A DNA stretch of 64,000 nt, taken from positions 186,001-250,000 of the forward strand of contig NZ_VWXX01000004.1 in the NCBI RefSeq assembly GCF_008632335.1, given 5' to 3'. Of the stretch, positions 34,476-42,846 are shown piece after piece. The stretch comes from Thiohalocapsa marina (GTDB lineage Bacteria > Pseudomonadota > Gammaproteobacteria > Chromatiales > Chromatiaceae). The number at the start of each line of letters is the position of its first letter. The stretch's first letter is position 1. The notes below the pieces were generated by a model. It searched no databases. It was not told where the DNA came from and saw nothing but the letters and a program-made list of their open reading frames with translations. Made by a program: the position numbers and the translations under genes.

Positions 34476-35084
34476 ATGAATTCTGGCTTCGTTGCTTCCT
34501 GTCAATGGCCGCCGGCAAATCCCGAACGGCTTGCGGCACGATTCTCCCGACTCGGCTGGATCGGCCTTTACGTTCAGCTCGCGTTGCTGACGGTGCCCGT
34601 CTTGCTGGCAGTCTATGTGCTGTTTTTCGCGACCCCCGACTCCGCCGCACGCAAGGGCGTCGATCTCAGCAACTACCTGTCCTTCGGCAGCTTGCTGGTG
34701 GCAGTCTTCACGGCCTACTGGTTCTTCCACTACACCAGGGTGGCCAAGCGGATCGCCGATCCCGCCAGCATTCCGCCACTGACCTCACTGGTGAAGACCG
34801 TCTGGATCGGCATCTGGGCCGGCTCGATCGGTATCTTCTTCTCCATGTTGCTGCTGTTCGGGGCCGCCTGGCGGATGCTCTTCATACTGCTCGCCAATCC
34901 CCAGACCGGCATCATGGTGGCCCCGGCCATTGGCGGCAGTCCGGCGCAGGCCATCTCGGCGATCGACGGGGTGAGTCTTACGTCGCTGCTGATCATGCTT
35001 GCCGTGGAACTGCTGGTGCTCGGCCTTTCGCTCTGGCTGCTCTACCAGACCACCCGTCCGACGCCAGAGAAGGCGAAGGCGTGA
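34476..35084 (+). CDS. DUF3611 family membrane protein
   Basis: A 202-residue protein with four helices (about 26-50, 68-88, 105-132, 168-190), matching the DUF3611 family, which is known from cyanobacteria and purple sulfur bacteria and has no assigned role. The phrases FSRLGWIGLYVQLALLTVPV and FFHYTRVAKRI are family-like. It begins 77 bases after the V-type ATPase subunit A and is followed by a DUF3124 gene; co-occurrence suggests a joint role but nothing more can be said. Confidence 0.8.
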   Translation: MNSGFVASCQWPPANPERLAARFSRLGWIGLYVQLALLTVPVLLAVYVLFFATPDSAARKGVDLSNYLSFGSLLVAVFTAYWFFHYTRVAKRIADPASIPPLTSLVKTVWIGIWAGSIGIFFSMLLLFGAAWRMLFILLANPQTGIMVAPAIGGSPAQAISAIDGVSLTSLLIMLAVELLVLGLSLWLLYQTTRPTPEKAKA

Positions 35085-35135
35085 CCGGACTGCGATCCGT
35101 GGCACGGACGCCCGTTTCCGCCGCGGGCTGGACCG

Positions 35136-35735
35136 ATGCGCGATAACCTAGACAGCGGTGGTCCGGATCGGAATCCGAGCCAGCATCCGAGCCGCCCTGG
35201 GCGCGACCTGGGGCGGACTGCCATGGCGACGGCGGCCGTGATACTGCTGATCATCGGCCTGGGCGTGATTGCCAACAAATTGCACGAAATCGACGATCAG
35301 CTTGCCTACGCCGCCCTGGGCGGGGCGGCGGAAGGCAGCAGCTTGCCAGCCGAGGTGGCGGCAAAAGGCAGGGCCGTCTACGTCCCTGCCTACTCACAGC
35401 TCTACTCGGACGATGGCCGCGCCGTCCCGCTGAGCATCAATCTGAGCGTCAGAAACACCGATCCGGAGCATCCGATCCGCATCGACCAGGTGCGTCTCCA
35501 CGATGATCACGGCGACGGCATGGACGAACTGGTCGATGAGACAAGGGTGCTGGCGCCAATGGCAACCGCGTCATACCTGATCCAGGGACGCGATCTCAGC
35601 AACGGATCGGGGGCCAATTTCGTGGTCGAATGGTCAGCGCAGGAGCAGATCAATCGCCCGATCATCGAGGCCATCATGCTTGGTCCGGACGGGGTGGCGT
35701 TCAAGAGTCGCGGCGAGCCGATCGAGCGCCGTTGA
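35136..35735 (+). CDS. DUF3124 family protein, membrane-anchored
   Basis: A 199-residue protein: a polar 28-residue N-terminus, one hydrophobic helix (29-46) and an extracytoplasmic domain with YVPAYSQLYSDDGRAVPLS, LSINLSVRNTD, LAPMATASYLIQ and FVVEWSA, characteristic of DUF3124. The fold looks beta-rich. Function unknown. Follows the DUF3611 gene by 51 bases. Confidence 0.8.
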   Translation: MRDNLDSGGPDRNPSQHPSRPGRDLGRTAMATAAVILLIIGLGVIANKLHEIDDQLAYAALGGAAEGSSLPAEVAAKGRAVYVPAYSQLYSDDGRAVPLSINLSVRNTDPEHPIRIDQVRLHDDHGDGMDELVDETRVLAPMATASYLIQGRDLSNGSGANFVVEWSAQEQINRPIIEAIMLGPDGVAFKSRGEPIERR

Positions 35736-35770
35736 GGATCCGCCGCAAGCCGGTAGCAGCTAGCAATTAA

Positions 35771-35858
35771 AACCGCAAAGGCGCAGAGAATGCAGAGACC
35801 AGCCAGAGTATTTGTAAGCGCTGCGTACGCTTTGCGCTCTCTGTAACTCTGCGGTCAA
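35771..35858. repeat. Empty inverted-repeat element (AACCGCAGAG family)
   Basis: Left arm AACCGCAAAGGCGCAGAG (35771 on) and right arm ending CTCTGCGGTCAACC (to 35860) face each other across about 35 bases. They match the ends of the GxxExxY element at 54443-54898 with a few changes. No coding sequence is between them, so this is a MITE-like or decayed copy. Confidence 0.6.
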
Positions 35859-36057
35859 CCACGCCGCGGCATACCAGCCACCAACCCATGGCGCTGTTTG
35901 CGGATGCCCGACGGGTCATCCTAAGAAAGAGCAGCAAGCCACCAGCTGAAAGGCTGATTCCAAAGCCGATTCCCGGCCGGTTGCCTTTCACCCAACGGGG
36001 GATCGCCCGATCGGTGAAAAATCTACGATATCCATCGGGCTTGGTCGTGGTCAGTGG

Positions 36058-36369
36058 TCAGTGGTGAGTGTGGAGTGGCCAGCTGGCGTCGGTGCCGAGT
36101 GGCTGGGTCGACGCCAGCTGGATCCTTGCGCGCCCTCTAGTCTTGCTCGCGAGTCCGAACAGGTTGAAGTCGTTGACGTAGAGCGCGCCCAGATTCGACT
36201 GCAGGGTGGTCAGGAACAGGTCCGACAGGCGCACGCCCACCGTCTCGGCGACGATCTCGGCGTTGGCGCCGGGATAGAAGGCCTGCACCGAGACCTGGGG
36301 CGGGACGATGTCCGGGAACCGGGCCACGGGCAGCACGCGCAATGCAGGATTGCGCGGACTATTTGCCAC
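36058..36369 (-). pseudogene. Remnant of an AcrB/MexB-type RND efflux transporter
   Basis: A 103-residue frame joins two pieces of an RND pump. Residues 12-44 (LPVARFPDIVPPQVSVQAFY and following GANAEIVAET) correspond to the first periplasmic segment after helix 1. Residues about 45-74 (VRLSDLFLTTLQSNLGALYV, then NDFNLFG) correspond to a segment some 650-700 residues further on. About two thirds of the protein between them and everything after is missing, and the join is in frame. The start and end are non-homologous. It should be inactive. Confidence 0.75.
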
Positions 36370-36496
36370 CGCCCTTGGGAGCGGTGTGCAACCGGAAATT
36401 AAAACCGAGCACGGTCATGCCGTGACAGTACTGGCGGCATCACCAGCGCAAAGGTAGACTCACCCGGCAACCCCGCTGGTACACACCTGCCAGGGA

Positions 36497-37942
36497 TCAG
36501 GACGTCGGCACCTTCAGCTTCTGCCCCGGACGGATCACGGTGTCCTGTGGACCCATCGCGTTCAGCTTGCGCAGCTCCGACACCGTCAGCCCGTTCTGCA
36601 CGGCCACGCGATACAGCGTCTCCTTGGGCTTGACCACATGGTAGCGAACGCTGCTGCTGGTCGACCGGGCCACGGCCGGCTGGGACTTGGCGATGGCCAG
36701 CTTTCTAGGCGCCGGGGCCGCTTTCGCCACCGCCGGCGCCGCCGGCGAAGGATGGCTCGCCACACGCTTGAGGGAGCCCGCCGGCAACCAGACCGTGGAG
36801 CCCGCCGGTAACTGGGCGACGCCCGCGCGGGCGCGGTGCTGCCAGTGCAGGTTCAGATCCGCCAGCTGGTGGCCGGCGACGCCGTAGTGGCTGGCGACAT
36901 GGTGGGCCGGCATCGGGTGGCGCAGCACCAGCCGGTCATGCGTCCAGGGCTCTTCGTAGGCCAGCCCCTCGGGGAAGTAGCGCTCGGCGTTGCTGGCCAC
37001 CTCGCGCGCGGCAATGAACTCGGAATAGAAATTGCGCGAGGCGAAGCCGAAGTACGGCCCCTGGTAGCGCTCGACGATGGCGCCGATGTCGTCGCCGTGG
37101 ATCGCCTTGGCCTTGGCCATGCCGCCCTGACCGTGGTTGTACGAGGTCACCGCCAGCGGCCAGCTGCCGAGCCGGTCGTGGGCCTCGGACAGATAGCGGG
37201 CGGCGCCGTCGGCGGCGAGGATGGGATCGAAGCGCTCGTCGACCGTGCCATTGACGGTCATGTAGATGCGCCCGGTAGCGGGCATGAACTGCCACACACC
37301 GCCCGCGCCCACCGACGAGCGGGCATTGGTCTGGAAGGACGATTCCACGTGAGGCAGATAGGCCAGGTCCTCGGGCACGCCGTAGCGCGACATGATCTCG
37401 CGGAATTCGGCGTCATAGCGGCCACTGATCTCCACGCCGCGCTTGAAGCGCTCGCGCAGGCCGCGCTGACTGCGCACCCGCTCGTCGGCGCCGGCCAGCG
37501 CCCCGACGCCGCCGGCCTGCTTGAAGCTGTCCAGCAGGGCGCGGTCTTCCGCATCAAGCGGGCGGCCGTCGCGCACCCGCTGCTGCAGTGCCTGCACGCG
37601 CCCCTGGTGGTGGGCCTTGCGGCTGGCGATCAGCGCCTTCTGGGCCGGGGTATAACCCGCCTGAATCGGCTCCGGCAGCCGGACCACCTCGTAGATGATG
37701 TCCATGTAGCGATCATCGTGGATGGCCACATCCGCGCGGCTCCACACCCCATACACGTGTCGCCAGAACTCGACATTGTCGCGGATCTCGTCTGGCACCG
37801 GGAAGGTGTCGTTGGCGCCGTACCCGCGGCCCTTGTCGAAGGTGTCCAGCCGCGCATTGTTGCCGGCACACCCCCCAAGGCCCAGCGCCAGAGCGACCAC
37901 CAGCAGACAGCCGAACAATCGGCCAGGACGATGTGCGTGCAT
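36497..37942 (-). CDS. mltD: Membrane-bound lytic murein transglycosylase with LysM domain (MltD-like)
   Basis: A 481-residue lipoprotein that should cut peptidoglycan glycan strands. The signal peptide ends with the lipobox LGLGGC. The SLT domain (about residues 175-310) has the catalytic Glu in PHVESSFQTNARSSVGAGG followed by WQFMPATGR and the later SYNHGQGG. One LysM domain sits at the C-terminus (YHVVKPKETLYRVAVQNGLT). The linker before it is Ala/Pro-rich. Only one LysM unit is clear, fewer than the two of E. coli MltD. ATG 37942 gives a proper signal peptide; the longer frame does not. Confidence 0.88.
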   Translation of the reverse strand: MHAHRPGRLFGCLLVVALALGLGGCAGNNARLDTFDKGRGYGANDTFPVPDEIRDNVEFWRHVYGVWSRADVAIHDDRYMDIIYEVVRLPEPIQAGYTPAQKALIASRKAHHQGRVQALQQRVRDGRPLDAEDRALLDSFKQAGGVGALAGADERVRSQRGLRERFKRGVEISGRYDAEFREIMSRYGVPEDLAYLPHVESSFQTNARSSVGAGGVWQFMPATGRIYMTVNGTVDERFDPILAADGAARYLSEAHDRLGSWPLAVTSYNHGQGGMAKAKAIHGDDIGAIVERYQGPYFGFASRNFYSEFIAAREVASNAERYFPEGLAYEEPWTHDRLVLRHPMPAHHVASHYGVAGHQLADLNLHWQHRARAGVAQLPAGSTVWLPAGSLKRVASHPSPAAPAVAKAAPAPRKLAIAKSQPAVARSTSSSVRYHVVKPKETLYRVAVQNGLTVSELRKLNAMGPQDTVIRPGQKLKVPTS

Positions 37943-38279
37943 GCCCCGATCCCCCTCGTGCAAGCCAGACTCAACGATCTTTCGTGCTCCGCCGCACCCC
38001 GCAGGAAGCGAACACGACCGGCGGATCACTGCCCCCAGACCTGATTTTTACCGACATTCGTCGCATAAACAAGGGTTGGCGACGGTTTTTTAATTAACGA
38101 GACACACCACCGGCCCGCCCGCGGGCCGGCTGACATGGGGCCACCCGTACAAAGGCCCGCCGCATCGCCTACATTTAAAGAGGAAAGACATCAAGGGGAA
38201 TGCTGATTTGTTCAGCGTTTCCCGCGCGGGGCAGGAGGCCAATCAGTCAGCGCTTCTCGAATAAACACAGGAGGCCAGC
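37943..38279. other. Divergent intergenic region with a hairpin repeat
   Basis: Between the transglycosylase and the 76-residue protein. It contains a GC-rich palindrome CCGGCCCGC/GCGGGCCGG around 38111-38131 and the deleted hairpin-repeat copy at 38195-38258. An A/T-rich stretch at 38085-38100 (TTTTTTAATTAA) may be part of a promoter, but no assignment is made. Confidence 0.5.
38195..38258. repeat. Hairpin mosaic repeat, internally deleted copy
   Basis: The first 45 bases match the beginning of the long copy (hairpin GGGGAATGCTGA / TCAGCGTTTCCC, then GGGGCAGGAGGCC). The sequence then jumps to the end of the long copy (AATCAGTCAGCGCTTCTC). The junction falls exactly at CAGGAGGCC, which is a direct repeat in the long copy, so the middle 89 bases were probably lost by recombination or slippage. 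Confidence 0.75.
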
Positions 38280-38510
38280 ATGTATCTCAAGCATCGCAAC
38301 ACAGGCAGACTGGTCGAGGTCCTCGGGCTCGGCGACCTCTACAATCCCATGCACACCGCACTGATCGGGCGCTACCACTACGGCGAGGAGGTGCAGGAAC
38401 CGGAGCGGTTCGACAAGAACGATCTGGTGTTCTGCTCCGGCGAGGATCTGCCTCGCTGCTGGATCGACGTGCACTACCGCGACGAAGAGGCGCGGCACCA
38501 TCACGGCTGA
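38280..38510 (+). CDS. Small conserved-looking protein, unknown
   Basis: A 76-residue soluble protein with a perfect ribosome site AGGAGG six bases before ATG 38280. It starts MYLKHRNTGRLVEVLGLGDL and holds PERFDKNDLVFCSGEDLPRCW, ending in a His-rich tail (EARHHHG). Two cysteines and several His could bind a metal, but I do not recognise a family. It ends 91 bases before the convergent nrdG. Confidence 0.65.
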   Translation: MYLKHRNTGRLVEVLGLGDLYNPMHTALIGRYHYGEEVQEPERFDKNDLVFCSGEDLPRCWIDVHYRDEEARHHHG

Positions 38511-38601
38511 ACGGACGCGAGCAGAGAAGATCGGATGCAGGCAGAGAATGACAGGCCAGGCAGCCAGGCCGGCAATATGCCCAGCAAAGCGGGCAGGCCG
38601 G

Positions 38602-39360
38602 TCAGCGTGCCCGGACGGAAAAGTGCCGCATGGCCGGCGGAGGTGACAGGTCTGCAGCCAGTGGCGGGGGCACCGCGGCCGGCAGCGCCTTGAGGGATGC
38701 ATCGAGGGCATGCGTGGTGTCGCAGTGCTGCAGCACATAGCGCTCGACGCCGGTGTCGGCCAGACGCTGCATCAGGCGTTGCAGGTAGCCTGCGTCGTCT
38801 AGCCCCGGCAATGGCGTCGTGCGGACCTCGTGGGCCACCCCGGCGTCCAGCAACAAATCGAGGCTGCGCCAGGCCCGCTCGCCGGAACCCGGCACGCCGG
38901 TGACTGCCGGGTAGTCTGCCGGCAGCGCCTTGATGTCCAGCCCAACCCAGTCCACCAGCGGCAGCACCGATGCAAGGCGCTCGGGGTACGGGCCGCCCGT
39001 ATGCAGCCCGATCCGGAAGCCCAGGGCGCGAATGTCGGTGATGGCATCGGCGAGCGCCACCTGCGCCGTCGGTTCGCCGCCACTGAGCACCACGGCGTCC
39101 AGCAAGCCGCGACGGCTGGCCAGAAACGCCATGACCGCATCCCAAGGCAATTGCTCCGCCTCTTTGGCGGCATCCAGCAGATGCCCGTTGTGGCAGTAGC
39201 GGCAGCGCCAGGGACAGCCGCGACAATAAACCACCGCGGCCAGTTCGCCGGGATAGTCGATGGTGGTCAGCGGCGTCAGGCCGCCGACCGCAAGGGTTGC
39301 CGCGGACGATCCGGTCAAGACGGTGCGCCCGCTCAGGCCGCCTCGCGCGCGGCCTCGCAC
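38602..39360 (-). CDS. nrdG: Anaerobic ribonucleotide reductase activating protein (radical SAM)
   Basis: A 252-residue radical SAM enzyme that makes the glycyl radical on NrdD. The [4Fe-4S] site is CPWRCRYC within YCRGCPWRCRYCHN; the SAM-binding glycine motif SGGEPT follows. It resembles the NrdG variants that lie beside the class III NrdD of sulfur and photosynthetic bacteria. It is downstream of nrdD and the detached glycyl-radical-domain gene and overlaps the latter by 28 bases. The start (GTG 39360) is uncertain; the homologous part begins about 25 residues later. Confidence 0.88.
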   Translation of the reverse strand: MRGRARGGLSGRTVLTGSSAATLAVGGLTPLTTIDYPGELAAVVYCRGCPWRCRYCHNGHLLDAAKEAEQLPWDAVMAFLASRRGLLDAVVLSGGEPTAQVALADAITDIRALGFRIGLHTGGPYPERLASVLPLVDWVGLDIKALPADYPAVTGVPGSGERAWRSLDLLLDAGVAHEVRTTPLPGLDDAGYLQRLMQRLADTGVERYVLQHCDTTHALDASLKALPAAVPPPLAADLSPPPAMRHFSVRAR

Positions 39361-39530
39361 TGAACGGTCCCCTGCGGCTGCTCGCAGAAATAGGACCGCT
39401 CGGCATGCTCCGAGCGCTTGCCGCTGTTGAAGGCGGAAACAGGACGATGATAGCCCATGACGCGGGTCCAGACCTCGCAGCGGGTACGTTCCTCGTCGTT
39501 CAGTTCGATACGGTCATTGCTCATTTTCAT
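39333..39530 (-). CDS. nrdD: Separate glycyl-radical domain of class III ribonucleotide reductase
   Basis: A 65-residue peptide (ATG 39530; or 63 from ATG 39524 with AGGAG nine bases upstream). It holds RCEVWTRVMGYHRPVSAFNS, which matches the C-terminal end of class III NrdD proteins; the Gly of RVMGYHRPV is the expected radical site. The large chain encoded upstream lacks this end, so the radical domain is made as its own polypeptide. Its ATG overlaps the large gene's stop as ATGA, favouring coupled, near-equal synthesis, and nrdG overlaps it downstream. Two Cys follow the Gly in FCEQPQGTVQC. Confidence 0.8.
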   Translation of the reverse strand: MKMSNDRIELNDEERTRCEVWTRVMGYHRPVSAFNSGKRSEHAERSYFCEQPQGTVQCEAAREAA

Positions 39531-41623
39531 GCTCCTGCGTGGGTTGTCTCTTCGGTCGATGGCTGCGCGACGATCTGCGCCTTCCGCTTCCTTGCCAGCA
39601 GTTCCTGATCGCACAGCGGACAGAACTCGTGCTCGCCGGCGATGTAGCCGTGGTGTGGGCAGATAGAGAAGATCGGCGTCACGGTGATGTAGGGCTGGCG
39701 GAAGTGCTCGAGCGAGCGGCGCACCAGCCGCTTGCAGGCGTCCACGGAACTGACCTGCTCGCTCATGTACAGGTGCAGCACGGTACCGCCGGTGTACTTG
39801 GACTGGAGTTCCTCCTGCATCGCCAGGGCCTGGAAGGGGTCGTCGGTGTAGCCCACCGGCAATTGCGAGGAATTGGTGTAATAGGGCGCCTGGTCGGTAC
39901 CGGCCTGCAGGATGTCCGGAAAGCGCTTCCGGTCCTCGCGGGCAAAGCGGTAGGTGGTGCCCTCTGCCGGGGTCGCCTCCAGGTTGTACATGTGGCCGGT
40001 CTCCTCCTGGAACTGCACCATGCGCGCGCGCACATGATCCAGCAGGCGGCAGGCGAAGGCCTTGCCCCAGGGGGTGGTGATGTCCTCGGCGTCGGCGGTG
40101 AAATTGCGGATCATCTCGTTGATGCCGTTCACGCCCAGGGTACTGAAGTGATTGCGCAGGGTGCCCAGATAGCGCTTGGTGTAGGGAAACAGACCCGTGT
40201 CCATGTGGCGCTGGATCACCTTGCGCTTGAGCTCCAGGCTCTTCTTGCCCAGCTCCATGAGCTGGTCCAGCCGCGCGTAGAGGCCCTTCTCGTCGCCCCG
40301 GTGCGTGTAGCCGAGCCGGGCGCAGTTGATGGTGACCACGCCGAGGGAACCGGTCTGCTCGGCAGAGCCGAACAGACCGTTGCCGCGCTTGAGCAGTTCG
40401 GTCAGGTCGAGCTGCAGCCGACAGCACATGGAGCGGACCATGTTCGGCGAGAGCTCGGAATTGATGAAATTCTGGAAATAGGGCAGCCCGTACTTCGCCG
40501 TCATCTCGAACAGCAGTTCCGCGTTCTCGCTGTCCCACGGAAAGTCTTCGGTGATGTTGTAGGTGGGGATCGGGAAGGTGAAGATGCGACCCTTGGCATC
40601 GCCCTCGGTCATCACCTCAATATAGGCGCGGTTGATCAGGTCCATCTCGGCCTGCAGTTCGCCGTAGGTGAAGGGCTGCTCGACGCCACCGATCACCGGC
40701 ACCTGCTCGCGCAGGTCCTCCGGGCAGACCCAGTCGAAGGTGAGGTTGGTAAAGGGTGTCTGGCAGCCCCAGCGGCTGGGCACGTTGAGGTTGTAGATCA
40801 GCTCCTGGATGTACTGCTTGACCCGCGGATAGTCGAGACCGTCGATGCGCACGAAGGGCGCCATGTAGGTATCGAAGCTGGAGAAGGCCTGGGCGCCGGC
40901 CCATTCGTTCTGCAGCGTGCCGAGAAAGTTTACGATCTGCCCGATGGCGCTGGACATGTGCTTGGGCGGACCGGCCTCGACCTTGCCGGGCACACCGTTC
41001 AGGCCCTCGGTCAGCAGGGTGCGCAGCGACCAGCCGGCGCAGTAGCCCGCCAGCATGTCGAGATCGTGGATGTGGATGTCGCCTTCGCGGTGCGCCTCGC
41101 CGATCTCGGGCGAATAGACATGACTGAGCCAGTAGTTGGCGATCATCTTGCCCGAGGTGTTCAGGATCAGCCCGCCCAGGGAATAGCCCTGGTTGGCGTT
41201 GGCCGCCACGCGCCAGTCCGAGCGGTCCAGATACTCGTTGATGGAGCTGGCCACGTCCACCAGGGTGCGGCGGTCGGCGCGCAGCTTGGCACGCTGCTCG
41301 CGGTAGACGATGTAGGAGCGGGCCGTCTCGAAGTGGTTGGCACTGATCAGCGTCTGCTCCACCACATCCTGGATAGACTCGATGTCCGGCAACCGTGTCT
41401 GACCCGACGCCCCGTGGCCCGATTCACCGCCATGACGATGCGCCAGCACCTTGACCGCCTGCGCCGTCAGCAACTGCGCCTCGAGTTCGTCGAACTCGCC
41501 GGTCGCCCGCCCCGCCTTCAGGATGGCCGCCTGGATCTTGGCCGCGTCGAAAGGCACCTGCTGCCCGTCGCGCTTGAGGACGCGGATCGGCAGGGTCGCA
41601 AGATTGGAGCGGCTGTTGTCCAT
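39527..41623 (-). CDS. nrdD: Anaerobic ribonucleoside-triphosphate reductase large chain, without glycyl-radical end
   Basis: A 698-residue class III ribonucleotide reductase subunit. An N-terminal ATP-cone (LPIRVLKRDGQQVPFDAAKI, about 10-100) controls activity. The barrel domain shows YCAGWSLRTLLTEG, NEWAGAQAFSSFDTY, FPIPTYNITEDF and NCARLGYTHRG. Near the end is a zinc motif CPHHGYIAGEHEFCPLCDQ. It stops about 20 residues later, where other NrdDs continue into the RVxGY radical loop; that part is the next gene. ATG 41623 gives a normal N-terminus; a GTG nine codons earlier is possible. Confidence 0.88.
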   Translation of the reverse strand: MDNSRSNLATLPIRVLKRDGQQVPFDAAKIQAAILKAGRATGEFDELEAQLLTAQAVKVLAHRHGGESGHGASGQTRLPDIESIQDVVEQTLISANHFETARSYIVYREQRAKLRADRRTLVDVASSINEYLDRSDWRVAANANQGYSLGGLILNTSGKMIANYWLSHVYSPEIGEAHREGDIHIHDLDMLAGYCAGWSLRTLLTEGLNGVPGKVEAGPPKHMSSAIGQIVNFLGTLQNEWAGAQAFSSFDTYMAPFVRIDGLDYPRVKQYIQELIYNLNVPSRWGCQTPFTNLTFDWVCPEDLREQVPVIGGVEQPFTYGELQAEMDLINRAYIEVMTEGDAKGRIFTFPIPTYNITEDFPWDSENAELLFEMTAKYGLPYFQNFINSELSPNMVRSMCCRLQLDLTELLKRGNGLFGSAEQTGSLGVVTINCARLGYTHRGDEKGLYARLDQLMELGKKSLELKRKVIQRHMDTGLFPYTKRYLGTLRNHFSTLGVNGINEMIRNFTADAEDITTPWGKAFACRLLDHVRARMVQFQEETGHMYNLEATPAEGTTYRFAREDRKRFPDILQAGTDQAPYYTNSSQLPVGYTDDPFQALAMQEELQSKYTGGTVLHLYMSEQVSSVDACKRLVRRSLEHFRQPYITVTPIFSICPHHGYIAGEHEFCPLCDQELLARKRKAQIVAQPSTEETTHAGA

Positions 41624-42061
41624 GGCAGTGGTGAATCCCGGGGAAGACACAAGATATAGTGCCGGAGATTATAGATACCCCAAGATATAGCGTGCAAGCG
41701 CAGAACCGCTTTCTTGATCCAAAGCAACTCAAGGCCGATAGTCACGGGAAATATTTATAGTGACAGTATACTTATTACGACAACATGGCCAGATGGGCAT
41801 CAAGGGGACGGTATATCGATCCGTTAACATGACAGAGGCAATGTTATAGTGACAGTGTACCAATCTAGATCACATCATCACGGGCGGTCATTCCAGCGCC
41901 AAACTCGATGACTGCGAACCAGATCCACCGGCCAATGAATGAGACAGTCCATCAATCCTGGCCCCGGTCAGCTCGCACAAGCGGGTCGCCCGCGCCTGCG
42001 GGCCGCCCCGCAGGTAGCGGCGAGAAATGACGGTGACAATCAGTGTGACGGTATAGGTTTC
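41624..42061. other. Intergenic region between nrdD and the transposase, with repeated octamer-like sites
   Basis: 438 bases with no gene. It contains at least three copies of the motif TGACRGTRTA: TATAGTGACAGTATACTTA (41756-41774), TATAGTGACAGTGTACC (41845-41861) and TGTGACGGTATAGG (42044-42057). A fourth, partial one (GGACGGTATA) is at 41806-41815. The same motif occurs in opposite orientation on the far side of the transposase. The nrdD promoter must also lie here; the A/T-rich stretch 41740-41775 is a candidate. Confidence 0.6.
41756..42057. repeat. Transposase-linked motif sites, left side
   Basis: Direct copies of GTGACAGTATA-like motifs at 41756-41774, 41845-41861 and 42044-42057. On the right side (42847-42861 and 42941-42954) the inverted form TATACTGTCACCTAA and TATACCGTCACCTAA occurs. 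Together they bracket the REP-associated transposase gene. REP-associated transposases act on short dispersed palindromes, so these may be its recognition sites. Confidence 0.6.
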
Positions 42062-42766
42062 TCAATCCTTGCTGGAACCGGCCAACAGCTCATCCGTCTG
42101 CGCATCACGACTCCGAGGCTTCGGACCCGGCTTCTGCGGTCGAAGCACGCGTCCGAGACGGTTTTCGACGTCCGTGACGAATGCATTCGAACCCAGGGGC
42201 CGACCCGTGCGCGAATGCCGATGGAACTGTTCCGGGTCCTCTTCGGCGTCCGTATCGGCCAGGAAGCCTGCCCAGTCGCCCACCAGGTCCAGCAACGGGC
42301 GAACCCGTACCAAGGCATCGTCTTCGCCGCTCAGATGGGCGCGTGCGCTCGACCATGGCCACTGCTCGGGCGTCGCGCAAAGCCCGGCACGCACCGGATT
42401 TCGCTCGACATAACGCGAAGCAGCCAGCAGATGCGGCTCATCCATCACGAACGAGTGAAAGCGTTCCTGCCAGAGGTGCCCGCACCAGTCCTGGCGCGCA
42501 TTGATCATGCGCGTATAGCGCCGATGCGTCTCGCCCAACGCACAACGTAACCCGTCTTCCGTCGTCGGCACCATCACTAGATGTACATGGTTCGGCATCA
42601 GACAGTAGGCCCAGATCTCGGTGCCGCAACGCCGGCAGGATGCTGCGAGCAGGTCGCGATAGGCGACATAATCCGTGTCATCGAAAAATGTCGATTCGCC
42701 ACGATTGCCACGCTGCGTGATGTGATGCGGTAAGCCGGGTACGACGACCCGCGCGATTCTGGCCAC
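42062..42766 (-). CDS. REP-associated tyrosine transposase (RAYT, Y1 family)
   Basis: A 234-residue single-strand DNA transposase of the IS200/IS605-like Y1 superfamily. The metal-binding HUH motif is MPNHVHLVM (His60 and His62), and the catalytic tyrosine is Tyr119 in ASRYVERNPVRAGL, both intact. The opening RVVVPGLPHHITQRGNRG is typical of RAYTs. No other transposon gene is present, as usual for this domesticated group. ATG 42766. A C-terminal extension of about 60 residues after the catalytic core is charged and variable. Confidence 0.88.
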   Translation of the reverse strand: MARIARVVVPGLPHHITQRGNRGESTFFDDTDYVAYRDLLAASCRRCGTEIWAYCLMPNHVHLVMVPTTEDGLRCALGETHRRYTRMINARQDWCGHLWQERFHSFVMDEPHLLAASRYVERNPVRAGLCATPEQWPWSSARAHLSGEDDALVRVRPLLDLVGDWAGFLADTDAEEDPEQFHRHSRTGRPLGSNAFVTDVENRLGRVLRPQKPGPKPRSRDAQTDELLAGSSKD

Positions 42767-42846
42767 AGGCTTTTCCTCCGAATGGGAGTGGGATGCATAT
42801 ACCGCCCCCGGGGCGGGCTATCGGGCGAGTATATGGGGAAGCTTAG

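Larger units (their letters stand above)
35736..36496. other. Intergenic region with a repeat pair and an efflux-pump remnant
   Basis: This 761-base stretch holds an empty inverted-repeat element (35771-35858) and a fragment of an RND efflux pump gene (36058-36369). Otherwise no gene is visible. It looks like a place where insertions and deletions have gathered between two gene blocks that face each other. Confidence 0.6.

Noticed and set aside
39520-39535. A selenocysteine or stop-read-through explanation for the NrdD end
   Set aside because: The glycyl-radical piece is in a different frame, so reading through TGA would not join them; a -1 shift would be needed and no slippery heptamer is seen.
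39539-41659. A 706-residue plus-strand frame
   Set aside because: Antisense to nrdD; same codon-structure effect.
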